A stretch of DNA of 64,000 nucleotides from Piezodorus guildinii (GCA_023052935.1 CM041297.1:46810417-46874416); one strand, 5' to 3'. Shown: positions 32,001-39,228, counted from the stretch's first letter. Translations and numbers: made by a program. Notes: generated by a model not told the origin, from the letters alone.

Positions 32001-34481
32001 AAAAAGGCTTATGATTCAATAGACCGTCAGAAGCTATATAACATCATGATTGAACAGGGAATACCTACAAAGTTAGTAAACCTAGTAGAGATGTGTTTGT
32101 CGGAAACATTCCATAAAGTTAGAATCAGTCATAATTACTCCGAGAGATTTGAGGTGCGATAGGGTTTAAAACAGGGTGACTCCCTTTCACCTGTGTTATT
32201 TAATATAGCTTTAGAATATGTCATAGAAAAGGTGATGTGTACCGAGAAAGGCTTAAATATGGGTGACAAGATTCCGGTTTTGGGGTATGCCGATGATCTG
32301 GTACTGCTAGGTGAAGACACGGAAACCATACAACTAAATACAAGTGTGTTAATAAAAACCGGTAAAGAAATAGGACTCGAATTAAATACCGATAAAACGA
32401 AGTATATGATTAGTAGCAGAAACGGTGTCGATCTTGGAGATATTGATGTATCAGGTCATACTTTTGAACACGTAGAGAAATTCAAGTATTTAGGTTCAAT
32501 TATAACTAGAAAAAATGAAATCCAGGAAGAAATAAAGTCCCAGTTAAAGGTGGGAAATGCGTGTTATTATTCAGTTGCTAAGTTACTTAGTTCGCGGCTT
32601 CTATCTAAAAACTTAAAGATTAGAATTTAGAAAACTATTATTCTTCCAACGGTTCTTTACGGATGTGAAACGTGGCCGCTTACTTTAAAGGATGAACAGC
32701 GGCTTAAGGTTTTCGAAAATAAAGTATTGCGTAAAATATTTGGTCCAAAGAGAGATGAGGCCACTGGGGAGTTTAGAAGGTTGCATAACGCGGAATTGCG
32801 GAACTTGCATCCTGTGAATATAATTGAGCTGATTGCATCGCGGAGACTCAAATGGGCGAGTAAAGTTGTTGGGCTCGATGACGAACGGATTCCGAGAAAG
32901 TTGGTATTTGCTGATCCGACTGGTAGGCGTCCGAAAGGTAGGCCGAAGGGGAGATGGGAGGATTGCGTTAAGGCTGATCTCGGGAGCTTGGGCTTGAATG
33001 GTGAGCATTGGACGAGTCTGTGTAGGCGGAATTTGGTGGTATCGGCATCGAACCTTCGGGTTCGCTAAGCCTATTATTATTATTATTATCATCTTTGTCT
33101 ATTACTCTCTTATTTCTTATTGTACATAATTTCTCTTCATACCGTCTGATTACTTTTTATACATATTTTTATGTATATATATACACTTTTTTTTTCAACT
33201 GCTTGATAATATAAAATACTTAAAAAAAAAAAAAGAGAACAGAGGAAAGTTTTGGCATTTATAATTCCATACAACATGAATGCTACTGGATTATATAATA
33301 ATATAAATTATCAAAATTAAACTAGTTATTGAATTTAAACAATTAAGCACAAAAGAATGTAAAAAGCAACAATCAAACAAAAACAAAACCAAATCTTTTT
33401 TTTTTTTTTTCTTATCCTCCAACTTTATTTACAAATAAATACACAAACATTCTATGTATATACAGCAACAATGGTATATACAGTTCCCCCCGTATTGCCC
33501 ACAAAACCAAATAATAAATAATATGTATATTTTTGGGAATCCTTTCAACGAGAATAGCGACTTGAACTTAAATAAATAAATAAACTAAATCAGTTTTTAA
33601 AATATTAAAAAGAGTAAAAATTGTCTTTTTCTAGAACAACCCATCCTCCCTACCTAATTTATACACTCTTTTATTACTTATGTATTTTCTTTATATATAT
33701 TTTTTTTAAAACAGGTTATCTTTTGTATTTTATAGCCTGAAGAGAAGAGGCAAAAATTTTAACACAATAAATTATGTTCACTTAATTGAAGTGTTTCTAT
33801 GACTGCAACCACAACCAACTACTACTTATATTTTACCTACAGTCAACTATTCATCCTTCATTATATATACACCTCATTAATTGGTAACATTTACCATCAC
33901 AAATTTAGACAATAGTGCACAAAATATTCTTCTTGATGAATGCTATTAATAACTTTTAAATGTAAATTTGCTGAATATTTAAATAATAAATTAAATTACA
34001 CCATATTGAGGATATATAGTTGACTGCAGAAACTATTATAGGTGGAAATAATCGGGAGTCAGTCTTTTGTTAAATATTTTAATTTTGCCGACGTTTCGGC
34101 TCAAGCTTGTGAGCCATCATCAGGGCATTACTGAGCCATGTCCAAGCATAAACTGCTGGTTTACAAGCTTAAACAAGCTGAAGCTGAAATGTCCGTAAAA
34201 TTAAAATATTTAACAAAAGACTGACACCCGATTATTTCCACCTATTAAATTACACCTTTATAATTCAAATAAATATTTATAATAAGTGTACTCACTTGCT
34301 GTGGTAGACCACCGCCAAGAGCAGTGAGCCACTTAGACATGTCATGCTGAGACTCAGCTTGGAGCAATATCTCTGAGATGTTGGGAGTTGACAAGCGGAT
34401 AACATGCCTCCTCTTTGTGTAATCGTCGGCAGAGGAGGCTTTGCTTGTGCTCAAGTCTATTCTCTCGTGATCAACAGGAGT
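7538..34481 (-). CDS. RhoGAP19D: RhoGAP of ARHGAP21/23 (RhoGAP19D) type, 5'-partial, 15 exons
   Basis: The coding exons in transcript order are 34296-34481, 31218-31356, 27488-27642, 27311-27399, 25613-25850, 24798-25013, 23701-23836, 21179-21315, 17116-17287, 16155-16211, 16065-16098, 15817-15899, 13668-13841, 9108-9268 and 7538-8068. Every junction has GT and AG, and the phases agree throughout, giving 2508 nt or 835 codons plus stop. Numbering from the first visible residue, residues 1-62 are the C-terminal half of a PH domain and about 145-341 are a RhoGAP domain. That domain has the arginine finger R190 (in GIYRVPG), K231 and R235 (in [10 protein letters not shown]) and N304 (in [13 protein letters not shown]). 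The remainder is a basic, acidic and Asn-rich tail. Family knowledge: these proteins stimulate GTP hydrolysis by Cdc42 or Rho at membranes and cell cortex; the fly member restrains Cdc42 at the lateral membrane. The N-terminus (PDZ and the first half of PH) lies outside the window. The exact substrate is inferred from the family only. Confidence 0.93.
8127..9056 (-). pseudogene. CR1/jockey-like LINE fragment (RT C-terminus and 3' end)
   Basis: Minus-strand pieces read [20 protein letters not shown], then [20 protein letters not shown] and [20 protein letters not shown]. They parallel the better-kept copy at 54571-55330 (IIPHFDYCCAVYGGVSGDLK). The 3' end has a (TTA)n-like tail preceded by a GAACTTGTACCAGAAGAAAT-like motif, also shared with the copies at 43815 and 54571. 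It sits in the last intron of the RhoGAP gene. Confidence 0.75.
9108..9268 (-). CDS. RhoGAP19D: RhoGAP exon n
   Basis: The acceptor is GTTTTAG and the donor GTAAGCC at 9107-9101. The exon encodes [20 protein letters not shown], then [20 protein letters not shown], then [14 protein letters not shown] at 9284 lies in the intron upstream of the acceptor, so the ATG-initiated frame overstates the exon. Confidence 0.88.
9505..10639. mobile_element. hAT-like non-autonomous DNA transposon
   Basis: The right end reads CAGTGGTTCTCAACTAGTGG in reverse, a classic hAT-type terminus; the left end is CAGTTGTTCCC. The flanking 8-bp repeats TTCTAACT (9497-9504) and CTCTAACT (10640-10647) differ at one base. 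An internal inverted repeat (about 9700-9815 with 10140-10245) shares GAGGTCCATG-type and AATATTAATTAAAAAC-type sequence. There is no transposase frame. A relative lies at 41496. Confidence 0.72.
10648..11849. other. Intron, no feature recognised
   Basis: AT-rich intron between exons m and n. A slightly GC-richer patch at 10780-10870 has no recognisable domain or SINE head. Confidence 0.5.
11850..12122 (-). mobile_element. SINE family 1, degraded
   Basis: Reverse copy with CCACAACCCATGAAGGGTCT, CAACGGCCATGCAATG and GGGTAACCACTTTATA. The tRNA-like head is decayed. Confidence 0.8.
12123..13667. other. Intron, no feature recognised
   Basis: Only A- and T-rich intron sequence, including a run of A at 12969-12988. 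Confidence 0.5.
13668..13841 (-). CDS. RhoGAP19D: RhoGAP exon m: Asn/Thr-rich segment
   Basis: The acceptor TAGTTATAG precedes CTAACAAGC. The peptide is [20 protein letters not shown], then [16 protein letters not shown], then alternating runs of Asn and Thr (NNNNTTTNNNN). The donor is GTAAGT at 13667-13662. The local sequence is GC-richer than its surroundings, as expected for coding sequence here. The Asn run is encoded by mixed AAC and AAT codons, so it is not a fresh pure repeat. Confidence 0.87.
14118..14350 (-). mobile_element. SINE family 3 body
   Basis: Read in reverse it has GGTTTGAATCCCAATC (box-B-like), GGGGGACTTTTTTCAAGC and a body with CCACACCGAGGTCAAGGGC. The GACTTTTTCAAG junction and box B are shared with the fragment at 31571-31665, suggesting one tRNA-derived family. 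Confidence 0.55.
15204..15409. repeat. Possible MITE with TTMAACCC ends
   Basis: The left end TTCAACCCGTTCCTC and the right end, read in reverse, TTAACCCATTCGACACGAC are similar over about 20-30 bp. The inside is GC-richer than the intron around it. No clear target duplication is visible. Confidence 0.35.
15817..15899 (-). CDS. RhoGAP19D: RhoGAP exon l: helical segment
   Basis: The acceptor TTTTATTGAAG is followed by GTTCGAAATGG. The exon encodes [20 protein letters not shown] and IPQITPPP and ends at GTGAGA (15816-15811) in phase 1. ATG at 15892 is internal, not a start. Confidence 0.8.
16065..16098 (-). CDS. RhoGAP19D: RhoGAP exon k: 34-nt microexon
   Basis: The acceptor ACGTACACAG is followed by GTCTATCGG. 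After joining to exon j it reads [12 protein letters not shown] and continues as [13 protein letters not shown] in the next exon, a helical, charged segment that looks like real coding sequence. The donor is GTATGT at 16064-16059, phase 2. The exon is too short to be found as an independent open frame. Confidence 0.65.
16155..16211 (-). CDS. RhoGAP19D: RhoGAP exon j, before a 56-nt mini-intron
   Basis: The acceptor is TTATTTTCCAG. The frame reads [18 protein letters not shown] and reaches GTAAGT at 16154-16149, a full-consensus donor in phase 1. Reading straight through without splicing also stays open ([13 protein letters not shown]...), but it loses the coiled-coil-like frame used downstream. 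A retained-intron isoform is therefore possible. Confidence 0.65.
16590..16850 (+). pseudogene. LINE reverse transcriptase C-terminal relic
   Basis: The plus frame reads [17 protein letters not shown], then a stop, then [20 protein letters not shown] and [20 protein letters not shown]-(RGRP)-TWKR-EE-AG-TW is the familiar C-terminal block of insect LINE reverse transcriptases. It is a stop-bearing relic; the antisense open frame over it is a shadow. Confidence 0.6.
17116..17287 (-). CDS. RhoGAP19D: RhoGAP exon i: low-complexity tail
   Basis: The acceptor is CTGTTTACAG. The phase-0 reading gives [20 protein letters not shown], then [20 protein letters not shown]. The longer ATG-initiated frame at 17059-17304 is a shadow that does not fit the splice phases. 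The donor is GTCAGT (17115-17110), with C at +3. It is accepted because it alone gives the phase 1 needed by the next exon. Confidence 0.78.
18037..19228 (-). mobile_element. 5'-truncated RTE-like LINE with TSD
   Basis: Minus-strand RT pieces appear in order: [46 protein letters not shown] (catalytic YVDD), [30 protein letters not shown] and a KRPRGRPRM tail block. Two frame breaks lie near 18690-18760. The 3' end is GATGCAAAAGAAGAAGAAGAA. The perfect 12-bp direct repeat GTAAAGTAAATT at 18025-18036 and 19229-19240 is the target-site duplication. It is inserted in the intron after exon i's acceptor side; being dead and truncated, it is a passenger. Confidence 0.9.
19241..21178. other. Intron, no gene seen
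   Basis: A GC-richer block at 19320-19530 has no open frame or known terminus that I recognise. The remainder is AT-rich intron. Confidence 0.5.
21179..21315 (-). CDS. RhoGAP19D: RhoGAP exon h: basic post-GAP segment
   Basis: The acceptor TTGTACAG is followed by GT that completes a Gly codon, then [20 protein letters not shown] and [13 protein letters not shown]. The donor is GTAAGC at 21178-21173 and the exon ends in phase 0. A basic KMMKSKTRK cluster could contact membrane or nuclear import factors (inference). Confidence 0.88.
21712..22012 (-). mobile_element. SINE family 1, diverged
   Basis: Reverse copy with CCCATGAAGGGTCTTGGGCT, GGCCAACAGCCGTACAATGA, GGGTACCAAC and a recognisable but mutated tRNA-like head ending ATGCAGCTCCC. 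No A-run or clear target duplication remains, so it is an old insertion. Confidence 0.82.
22013..23700. other. Intron, no gene seen
   Basis: Contains a (TA)/(CA)-rich microsatellite at 22685-22740. Open frames here are AT- or CA-driven and show no domains. Confidence 0.5.
23701..23836 (-). CDS. RhoGAP19D: RhoGAP exon g: end of RhoGAP domain and acidic linker
   Basis: The acceptor TTTTACTTAG precedes GCTGACTGG. The exon starts [13 protein letters not shown], the ADW-FSDD boundary expected for this subfamily, then [20 protein letters not shown]. The donor is GTTGGT (23700-23695), phase 1, the same unusual donor hexamer as exon c. Confidence 0.9.
24798..25013 (-). CDS. RhoGAP19D: RhoGAP exon f: RhoGAP C-terminal helices
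   Basis: The acceptor is TTTAAACAG and the donor GTGAGT at 24797-24792; the exon is phase 0 in and out, 72 codons. It encodes [20 protein letters not shown], then [18 protein letters not shown], in which the Asn is the conserved RhoGAP residue (N304). It finishes with [10 protein letters not shown]. Confidence 0.95.
25613..25850 (-). CDS. RhoGAP19D: RhoGAP exon e: RhoGAP catalytic core
   Basis: The acceptor TTGGCTTGCAG is followed by G that completes the catalytic Arg codon, then [20 protein letters not shown]. The K and R of [14 protein letters not shown] correspond to the conserved Lys and Arg that contact the GTPase and hold the finger loop in p50RhoGAP. The exon ends with ILEIRRL at donor GTAAGCC (25612-25606) in phase 0. 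Confidence 0.95.
26020..26450 (+). mobile_element. tRNA-derived SINE, family 2, near full length
   Basis: The tRNA-like head GAGTGGCTAGAATAACA has a box-B-like AGATTCAAACC. The body has CCTAGGATTTTTTAATGGGA, GGAGGTCACGAGTC and AAACCTGGATAGG, and the tail includes GTAGCATCGTCCGATTAGCC and a long unique piece ending TGTATTCAGGATTTTGAG. The same tail is found in reverse at 35987-36140. A second partial tail (ACTCCCACTGTAGCGTCGTC) follows at 26443-26515. Confidence 0.75.
27311..27399 (-). CDS. RhoGAP19D: RhoGAP exon d: up to the arginine finger
   Basis: The acceptor is ATATTTTCAG and the donor is GTGAGTTTAT at 27310-27301. The peptide [20 protein letters not shown] continues as [10 protein letters not shown]. 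The last codon, for the catalytic arginine finger, is split: AG lies here and the final G begins the next exon. The 89-nt exon enters in phase 0 and leaves in phase 2. Confidence 0.93.
27488..27642 (-). CDS. RhoGAP19D: RhoGAP exon c: start of RhoGAP domain
   Basis: The acceptor is TTTTTCAG, entry is phase 1 and exit phase 0. It encodes [20 protein letters not shown], then a Pro-rich piece, then [13 protein letters not shown], which begins the RhoGAP fold. The donor is GTTGGT at 27487-27482. The other nearby GT (GTAGAT) would produce an immediate stop after joining to the next exon, so the weaker-looking GTTGGT is chosen. Confidence 0.9.
27786..28622 (+). repeat. E1 element, full-length plus copy
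   Basis: It begins ACTTTCACTTACC, has AAAGTATTGCAATCGTGAA and ACAACTATACACCCGAAATG, and ends GAGGTAAGTGAAATGCG then TGTGTTGCCTGCACCA. The head ACTTTCACTTACC and tail GGTAAGTGAAA are inverted copies of each other. It lies in the intron between exons b and c. Confidence 0.78.
28623..29204. other. Spacer with an unassigned 85-codon frame (28903-29160, plus)
   Basis: The frame reads [20 protein letters not shown], then [20 protein letters not shown], then [16 protein letters not shown]. It is richer in polar residues than random AT frames, but no domain is recognised. Position between two repeat copies suggests a mobile-element remnant (inference). Confidence 0.3.
29205..30370 (-). repeat. E1 element, minus copy with internal insertion
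   Basis: The tail-side landmark CTGGTGCGCACAACACAGGA is at 29208 and the head-side landmarks are at 30000-30370 (ATTTAAGCCC, GGGGGCCCTAAAATGTGTAT, CGATCGCAATACTTTCCC). About 450 bp of unrelated sequence (roughly 29450-29925) interrupts it. Confidence 0.72.
31218..31356 (-). CDS. RhoGAP19D: RhoGAP exon b: PH-RhoGAP linker
   Basis: The acceptor TTTCTACAG precedes GATTCGACA and the donor is GTATGTG at 31217-31211. The exon enters in phase 0 and leaves in phase 1. It encodes a Ser/Thr/Pro/basic linker containing [18 protein letters not shown] and KTRKPSQS. A basic RSPTG-SP stretch in this position is in keeping with ARHGAP21/23-type proteins and could be a proline-directed phosphorylation region (inference). 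Confidence 0.88.
31571..31665 (-). mobile_element. SINE family 3 head fragment
   Basis: In reverse: GGCTGAGTGACTTGGGCGCT, AGCCTACCTTGCCAAAGG and TTTCAAATCCCAGGAGGACT. This is a tRNA-like 5' part with A- and B-box-like motifs followed by the family junction GACTTTTTCAAG. Confidence 0.55.
31765..33086 (+). mobile_element. 5'-truncated LINE with TSD and (TTA)n tail
   Basis: The RT domain begins at [20 protein letters not shown]. It continues [64 protein letters not shown] (catalytic YADD), [28 protein letters not shown] and [16 protein letters not shown]. In-frame TAG codons near 32159 and 32628 inactivate it. The 14-bp repeat TATCATCTTTGTCT flanks it at 31751-31764 and 33087-33100. It lies in the intron between exons a and b. 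The family recurs at 43452 and 58265. Confidence 0.92.
33990..34256. mobile_element. Hammerhead-bearing inverted-repeat element with 13-bp TSD
   Basis: A 13-bp direct repeat ATTAAATTACACC (33990-34002, 34244-34256) flanks a 241-bp element. The ends GGTGGAAATAATCGG and CCGATTATTTCCACC are inverted. It is inserted 52 bp into the intron after the PH exon's donor. Inside, the minus strand carries a hammerhead-like fold (34082-34136) and the other arm a decayed mirror copy. Confidence 0.85.
34082..34136 (-). ncRNA. Hammerhead ribozyme-like motif (Penelope-type, minimal helix III)
   Basis: Minus-strand order is TGCC, CTGATGA, a 5-bp stem GGCTC/GAGCC with an 8-nt loop, GAAA, then CGTC and GGCA. TGCC pairs with GGCA as helix I. 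GAAACGTC gives A15.1-U16.1 and C15.2-G16.2 as a two-pair helix III without a loop, which would need dimer formation. The predicted cut is after GTC (between 34090 and 34089). A single extra U after CUGAUGA departs from the strict consensus. Activity is inferred. Confidence 0.6.
34296..34481 (-). CDS. RhoGAP19D: RhoGAP exon a: C-terminal half of PH domain
   Basis: The acceptor is TTTTTTCTAG before ACTCCTGTT and the donor is GTGAGT at 34295-34290. The exon is phase 0 at both ends and has 62 codons. The translation ends with the last PH strand and C-terminal helix: [14 protein letters not shown], then [17 protein letters not shown], with the hallmark helix tryptophan at residue 51. The N-terminal PH strands must come from an exon further upstream that I could not find before 64000. 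The exon therefore starts mid-domain and cannot be a true protein start. Confidence 0.92.
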
Positions 34482-35986
34482 CTAGAAAAAAAAAATAAAG
34501 AAAATTACAAATTATTTTTTTTATTTGCCTTAATCATATTAATTATGTACATAACAATAGATGTGAAACAAAAATAAATGTTTAGATTGTTTAAACATTG
34601 CTTCAATTCTGCTCTCAATATATTAATATGAAACCTAAGACACAACCTTTTTCAAATGATACGGAATAAACTTCATCCATAATTTATTTTTTTTACTATC
34701 TATAACTACTCCTTTATTCTGGATACAACCCATGTTTAAATGTGCATAGATACTGTTTTTGTATTTATATTTAAATAAAAAGAATAAACACTGACAAACA
34801 ACAAAAAGCATTACAGTGAGAAAAATGAAGTTGAGCAAGAACAGACATGAAAGTGCCTCTTCACTGTTCAATTCTCTACAAAAACAAACAGGCACATACT
34901 TGAAAACAATCATTCATTTCTGCTTAGAATTTTAAATTGACTAGAAATATAAAATTAAATGAGTAAATCATCTAATCAGAATTCACATTTAAATGAAAAA
35001 ACTATTTTAATTCATTCAGAAATCATGACAACCAATTTTGCTGTTAATAAAATTGGTAAGCATAGTATAAAATAAAATTCAAATATTATTTATTAATTTA
35101 AAAAGTTACCTTAAATATTAGTGATAAATTTATTAAAAATTAATCAGTATTGTTTATTTACCATTTATATTCATACATAGATGAATGTTTATATTTTATA
35201 TAAAACATGGTTATGACAATTTTAAATATAACAATAGAAAATATTTTCAGTTATATTTTATTAAGAATAAAAGGAACAGGAAACTTAATTAAATAGTTTA
35301 CATATGGTTAAAGTTTAATTAAGAAAATAGCAAGAATTTGATTCTAAATACTTAGTATTTGAAGGGTAGGTTGTGTAAAGGTTATGTTGTTCTTTCAGTA
35401 CAGTAATAGCTTGAATAGTTAAATAGTATTTGGAATATAAATTTAGAATTTCGTTTTATTGTTATAAATCTTATTTATTATTAAATTTAAAAAAATGAAT
35501 ATTTTAACTATAAAATAAGATTTAAAATACCCTAACATGGCAAGTTAGCAAGGATCAAAATCTAATGAAGTTAAATAGTATAAAAAATTAAATTAATTAA
35601 TGTATTGTTAAAATTCAATATTATATTTACGCATATAATTCTTTTCACAAAAACTATTTTGTTTTAAGCTATAAAAGGGTTCTGGAAATCGATGGAATTT
35701 TATTAAGATTAAACATACAATAATACACATAATCGTCGCAGCATCTAGACATTTTCAATGAGTTACTAAAAACATTCATTTAAAAAAATTCTCACGAATT
35801 TATAAAAAAAAAAAAATAAAATAAACAATCAATATGTTGTATTATGGAGGAACTGAAACATTTGCGACATTAGGAAAACATTCATACATACATAACTTTA
35901 CTCAATAGAACCTTAAATAGCCGACAAATATTTTTAAAAATAAATAAACATAGTTTAATGATGCAAACGATGTATAAGACTCAAAA

Positions 35987-36425
35987 TCATGAATACAACG
36001 AATGATATTATTAGTTTTTATGAAAAACCTTGATTGCAAGCAACATGGAGAAATAAGTATTATTTTCATGCGATCTACGTCAAAATCTTAAATGCAGAAA
36101 TTTATAGTGAGAAAACTATACACTCAGTTTGTTCGCTAGTTCGTTTAACGTCATTTTATGCTACTGTGGCTCATTGACGATGCTACAGTGGGGAGTCCTA
36201 AGTTTTGCCTATCCAGGTTTAATTAGAATAGGGTCTTGAACGAGTACCGGACATCGCACAGGCTCGGGACCACCTTTTTACGTTCCCTCCGAAGGACGGC
36301 ATAACTAAAGATTTTTTACTCCCATTAAAAAATCCTAGGACCACCTGCGGGGTATGATCCCGTGACCTTTGGCATAGAAGGCTGTTATGCTAGCCACCCT
36401 GCTACAGGTGATCCTCTCTATGTAC
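35987..36425 (-). mobile_element. tRNA-derived SINE, family 2, near full length
   Basis: Reverse of the 26020 copy: tail first (AACCTTGATTGCAAGCAACA, CACTCAGTTTGTTCGCTAG), then GATGCTACAGTGGGGAGTCC, ATCGCACAGGCTCGGGACCA and GTTCCCTCCGAAGGACGGC. It finishes with the tRNA-like head GGGTGGCTAGCATAACAGCC and box-B-like GGTCACGGGATCATACCC. It is the best-preserved family member here. Confidence 0.8.
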
Positions 36426-37234
36426 TCAGTAATTAAACTTAAAGATATCCGATTACGAACCAATAAATAGTTCTAGTGATCTATAAACATATTACAGAAA
36501 ATATATTTTATTTACATTTTCCGATTATTTTTTGAAGGATTTAAATTACAATTGGTAGTCACAATCGGCTACTTCAAGATTTGTAAAATTAAATCTTAAA
36601 TACGTACATACCCGTTTAGAAAAATAGGTAGATATTTTTCAAGATTTTGGGGTTTTCGGTAAAGTTTAATTAACATAAATACAATTAAATAATGACTCAC
36701 ACTTGGGACTCATCAATTCAGCAAGGAATGCGATGTAATATACAATTTAAATATAAACACGATGAACCGAAGACAAACGAGACCAAACGAAAAGTTTGTT
36801 AAGATTCAGATACTCTGAGTACAACTAGATATCGAGTGCGGCAGAGATAATTTTTTTATGAATGAGACATTTAATCAGAGTGTTTATTACATTCTGAAGT
36901 ACTCCACTTGAAAGACCTAGAATAGAATTTATTTGTTTAAGATTTACATTCTTGTACAAATCAATTCAAATTATTAATCTCTTCAATTGCCAACATGAGT
37001 CCAGTTAATAATAAATGTCCATTTATTCGGGTCTTGAGAAAAACTTAAAAAATAATAATTGTAAACTATTTAAATAATACATTTTATCATTCAATTGATA
37101 CATAATAGAAAAACGACACTAAAATAAAACATAAAAAACAAACAAAAACAATTAACAACTTGAAAAAAAAACTGAAAACATTCGCCGTACAATGAAAAAT
37201 GATAAACAGCTAACCTTAGATAACTAGACACTTA

Positions 37235-37962
37235 ATTGGTGAGTGGGCCTTCACAGTTCAAGGTATCCAGGGTATTACATGTTGACTTAGTGAACCAGAA
37301 AATGTTGTTCAGTTTTTCAATATTGTCTATTTGAAGAATTTTTTGGTCATCACTGGATCCTGATAAAAATGGTTGTAAATATCTCTCTCTGTCTGTTATG
37401 AGCTTTTCACAGTAGAGAAGGATAAACTAAAGGCTGTTCAAGATAAACTGACCACAGAAAGTGCAGGTTTCTTGTGCTTTGAAGATGAACAGTTTGGTTT
37501 TTCCATAAAGAGTGGTACGTGGGCTCGAAATTCTTAACTGGCTCAATGATCTTATTTTTTTTATGTTGGCTGTATATGTCAGATAGGTCTCTGGGCTGGA
37601 GATATTGAAGCTGGAGATAGTTCTATATATGGGGTTATGGTTAGAATTGAGAGATCGGTGGATGTCTATTGAAAGGTTATGATTTTTTATCTTTTCCATT
37701 ATTGCATCTCTGCACTTTAATAATCCTTTTGGGCACAATACACTGAATTCTTCTTCACAGCCATATTGAGCAGCCATCGATCTAACTTGTGAGACCCAGT
37801 TAAACTTTAATCAGGGTTCCTTGCATGCAGCGAAATCATTCTGTTGAAACAAAGTCCTGGCAGCCTCTCCTCCGGCATGATTGACAATCTGGAGCAGTAG
37901 TTCACAGCTTTCTTTCAAAACCCTGACGCTCAATGGGTTCACTTGAAAGACTTATTGTATAA
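37235..37962 (-). pseudogene. Non-LTR retrotransposon RT C-terminal region
   Basis: The minus frame runs NPLSVRVLKESCELLLQI, AARTLFQQNDFAACKEP, a stop, then NWVSQVRSMAAQYGCEEEF. It continues in the 116-codon frame with SPETYLTYTANIKKIRSLSQ and a CTFCG zinc-binding-like pair, and after a break with CEKLITDRERYLQPFLSG. NWVSQVR and CxxC-type ends recall the C-terminal part of insect non-LTR reverse transcriptases. It is broken by at least one stop and one frame break. Confidence 0.6.
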
Positions 37963-37964
37963 AA

Positions 37965-38190
37965 AAAATCTGGTGCGCGCAACACAATGATTTTCACTTA
38001 CCTTCGTTGTTAAAATCAATATATGAACTCATAAATAAGTTAGAGTAGAAAAAAAGGTAAAGAATACATTGAGTTTCAGATTAAATAATCTAACAATCGA
38101 AATTATTATCTACAACAATCGTTTGTTGCTATTCCGGTTCCAATGATTTTTTTTTTTAATTTTAATAATTTAATTCTCTACCGATCAGCC
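37965..38190 (-). repeat. E1 tail fragment, minus
   Basis: It starts CTGGTGCGCGCAACACAATG, followed by TTTTCACTTACC and CGTTGTTAAAATC, the E1 tail in reverse. It lies just left of, and antiparallel to, a full plus copy. Confidence 0.65.
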
Positions 38191-38326
38191 ATAACAAAAA
38201 GCCTTCAGATAATCCTATTGGCAATACAATTTTTATATTCCTCTATTCGTAAGGCAGATGGCCAGATTTTTTTTAATTCATATTTACTTCTACGTATCTT
38301 GAAACTTTGAGGAGATTATTTTTACT

Positions 38327-39228
38327 TCCCTTACTATATTCATACATAGTAAGGGAAAGTATTGCGATCGTGAAATTTTCTAATTATAGTTTTCAATAGA
38401 AATACACGTTTTAGGGTCCCCTGAGTCCAAATGACCAAGTTCCGCAAAAAGGTCTGTATGTGTGTGTGGCATAATTCCGGGCCGAAAACGAAAAGTACGA
38501 AACTGAAATTTCATATTTAAGACAACTATACGTCCGAGATGTTACAGAAACTTTTTCATCAAAATCACTTAACTAGAAGAGCCACTTTATACTCATGCAT
38601 TTTGCACCTTATTACAATTTTCTCAAAAACGGCTCTAACGATTTTGATTAAACTCCCTATATCGGTGTAAAATTCAAATGGGCTTTAATATCATGTAGTT
38701 TCATTCTGATTGAAATAGTATGACAGGGCTTAAATGCCGATATTTTAAATTTCTTCCCCTAAAGTATCTTTAATTTTGTAGATAATAAAAAAATAACCAT
38801 ATAACCTTGTTATCATCGATAAAAAAACAGATAAATATATAAGTTAAACGAATTCTATATCTAACTAAAGGAGAAAACTGCAAAATATTTTTTTAATGCA
38901 ATTTTTTGTTTTTGAACATAACAACAGTAATATAGATGTATAATATACCGTTGGAAAGCCAAAGATTTTAGAAAAAATATTATCTTATACAAAAGGGTTG
39001 TAGAAGTTAATAAAAAGTGATGAAAAGCCGATAAAACTAAATGATTATCTTAGATAATAATATATATAGAGTTTTTTAATAACACACATGTTTCTATGAA
39101 TTTCAATTTAATTAATTCTTTATTAGTTTCGCTTATTTTTATCTCTAAATGTATTTAAAAATTCTTAAATTGAATTTAACAACGGAGGTAAGTGAAAGTC
39201 GTGTGTTGAGCGCACCAGATTTTTATTT
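38327..39228 (+). repeat. E1 element, full-length plus copy
   Basis: Head CTTACTATATTCATACATAG then TAAGGGAAAGTATTGCGATC. Middle GACAACTATACGTCCGAGAT and TAATATACCGTTGGAAAGCC. Tail ACGGAGGTAAGTGAAAGTCG then TGTGTTGAGCGCACCAGA. At about 900 bp it is a good reference copy. No open frame longer than about 60 codons is present, so it is non-autonomous. Confidence 0.8.

Noticed and set aside
36695..36850. Possible alternative first exon of the RhoGAP gene (minus strand, GTGAGT donor at 36700-36695, ATGAGTCCCAAGT just before it)
   Set aside because: Joining it to the PH exon leaves phase 1 against a required phase 0. No convincing core promoter or conserved peptide is seen. A noncoding leader cannot be excluded.
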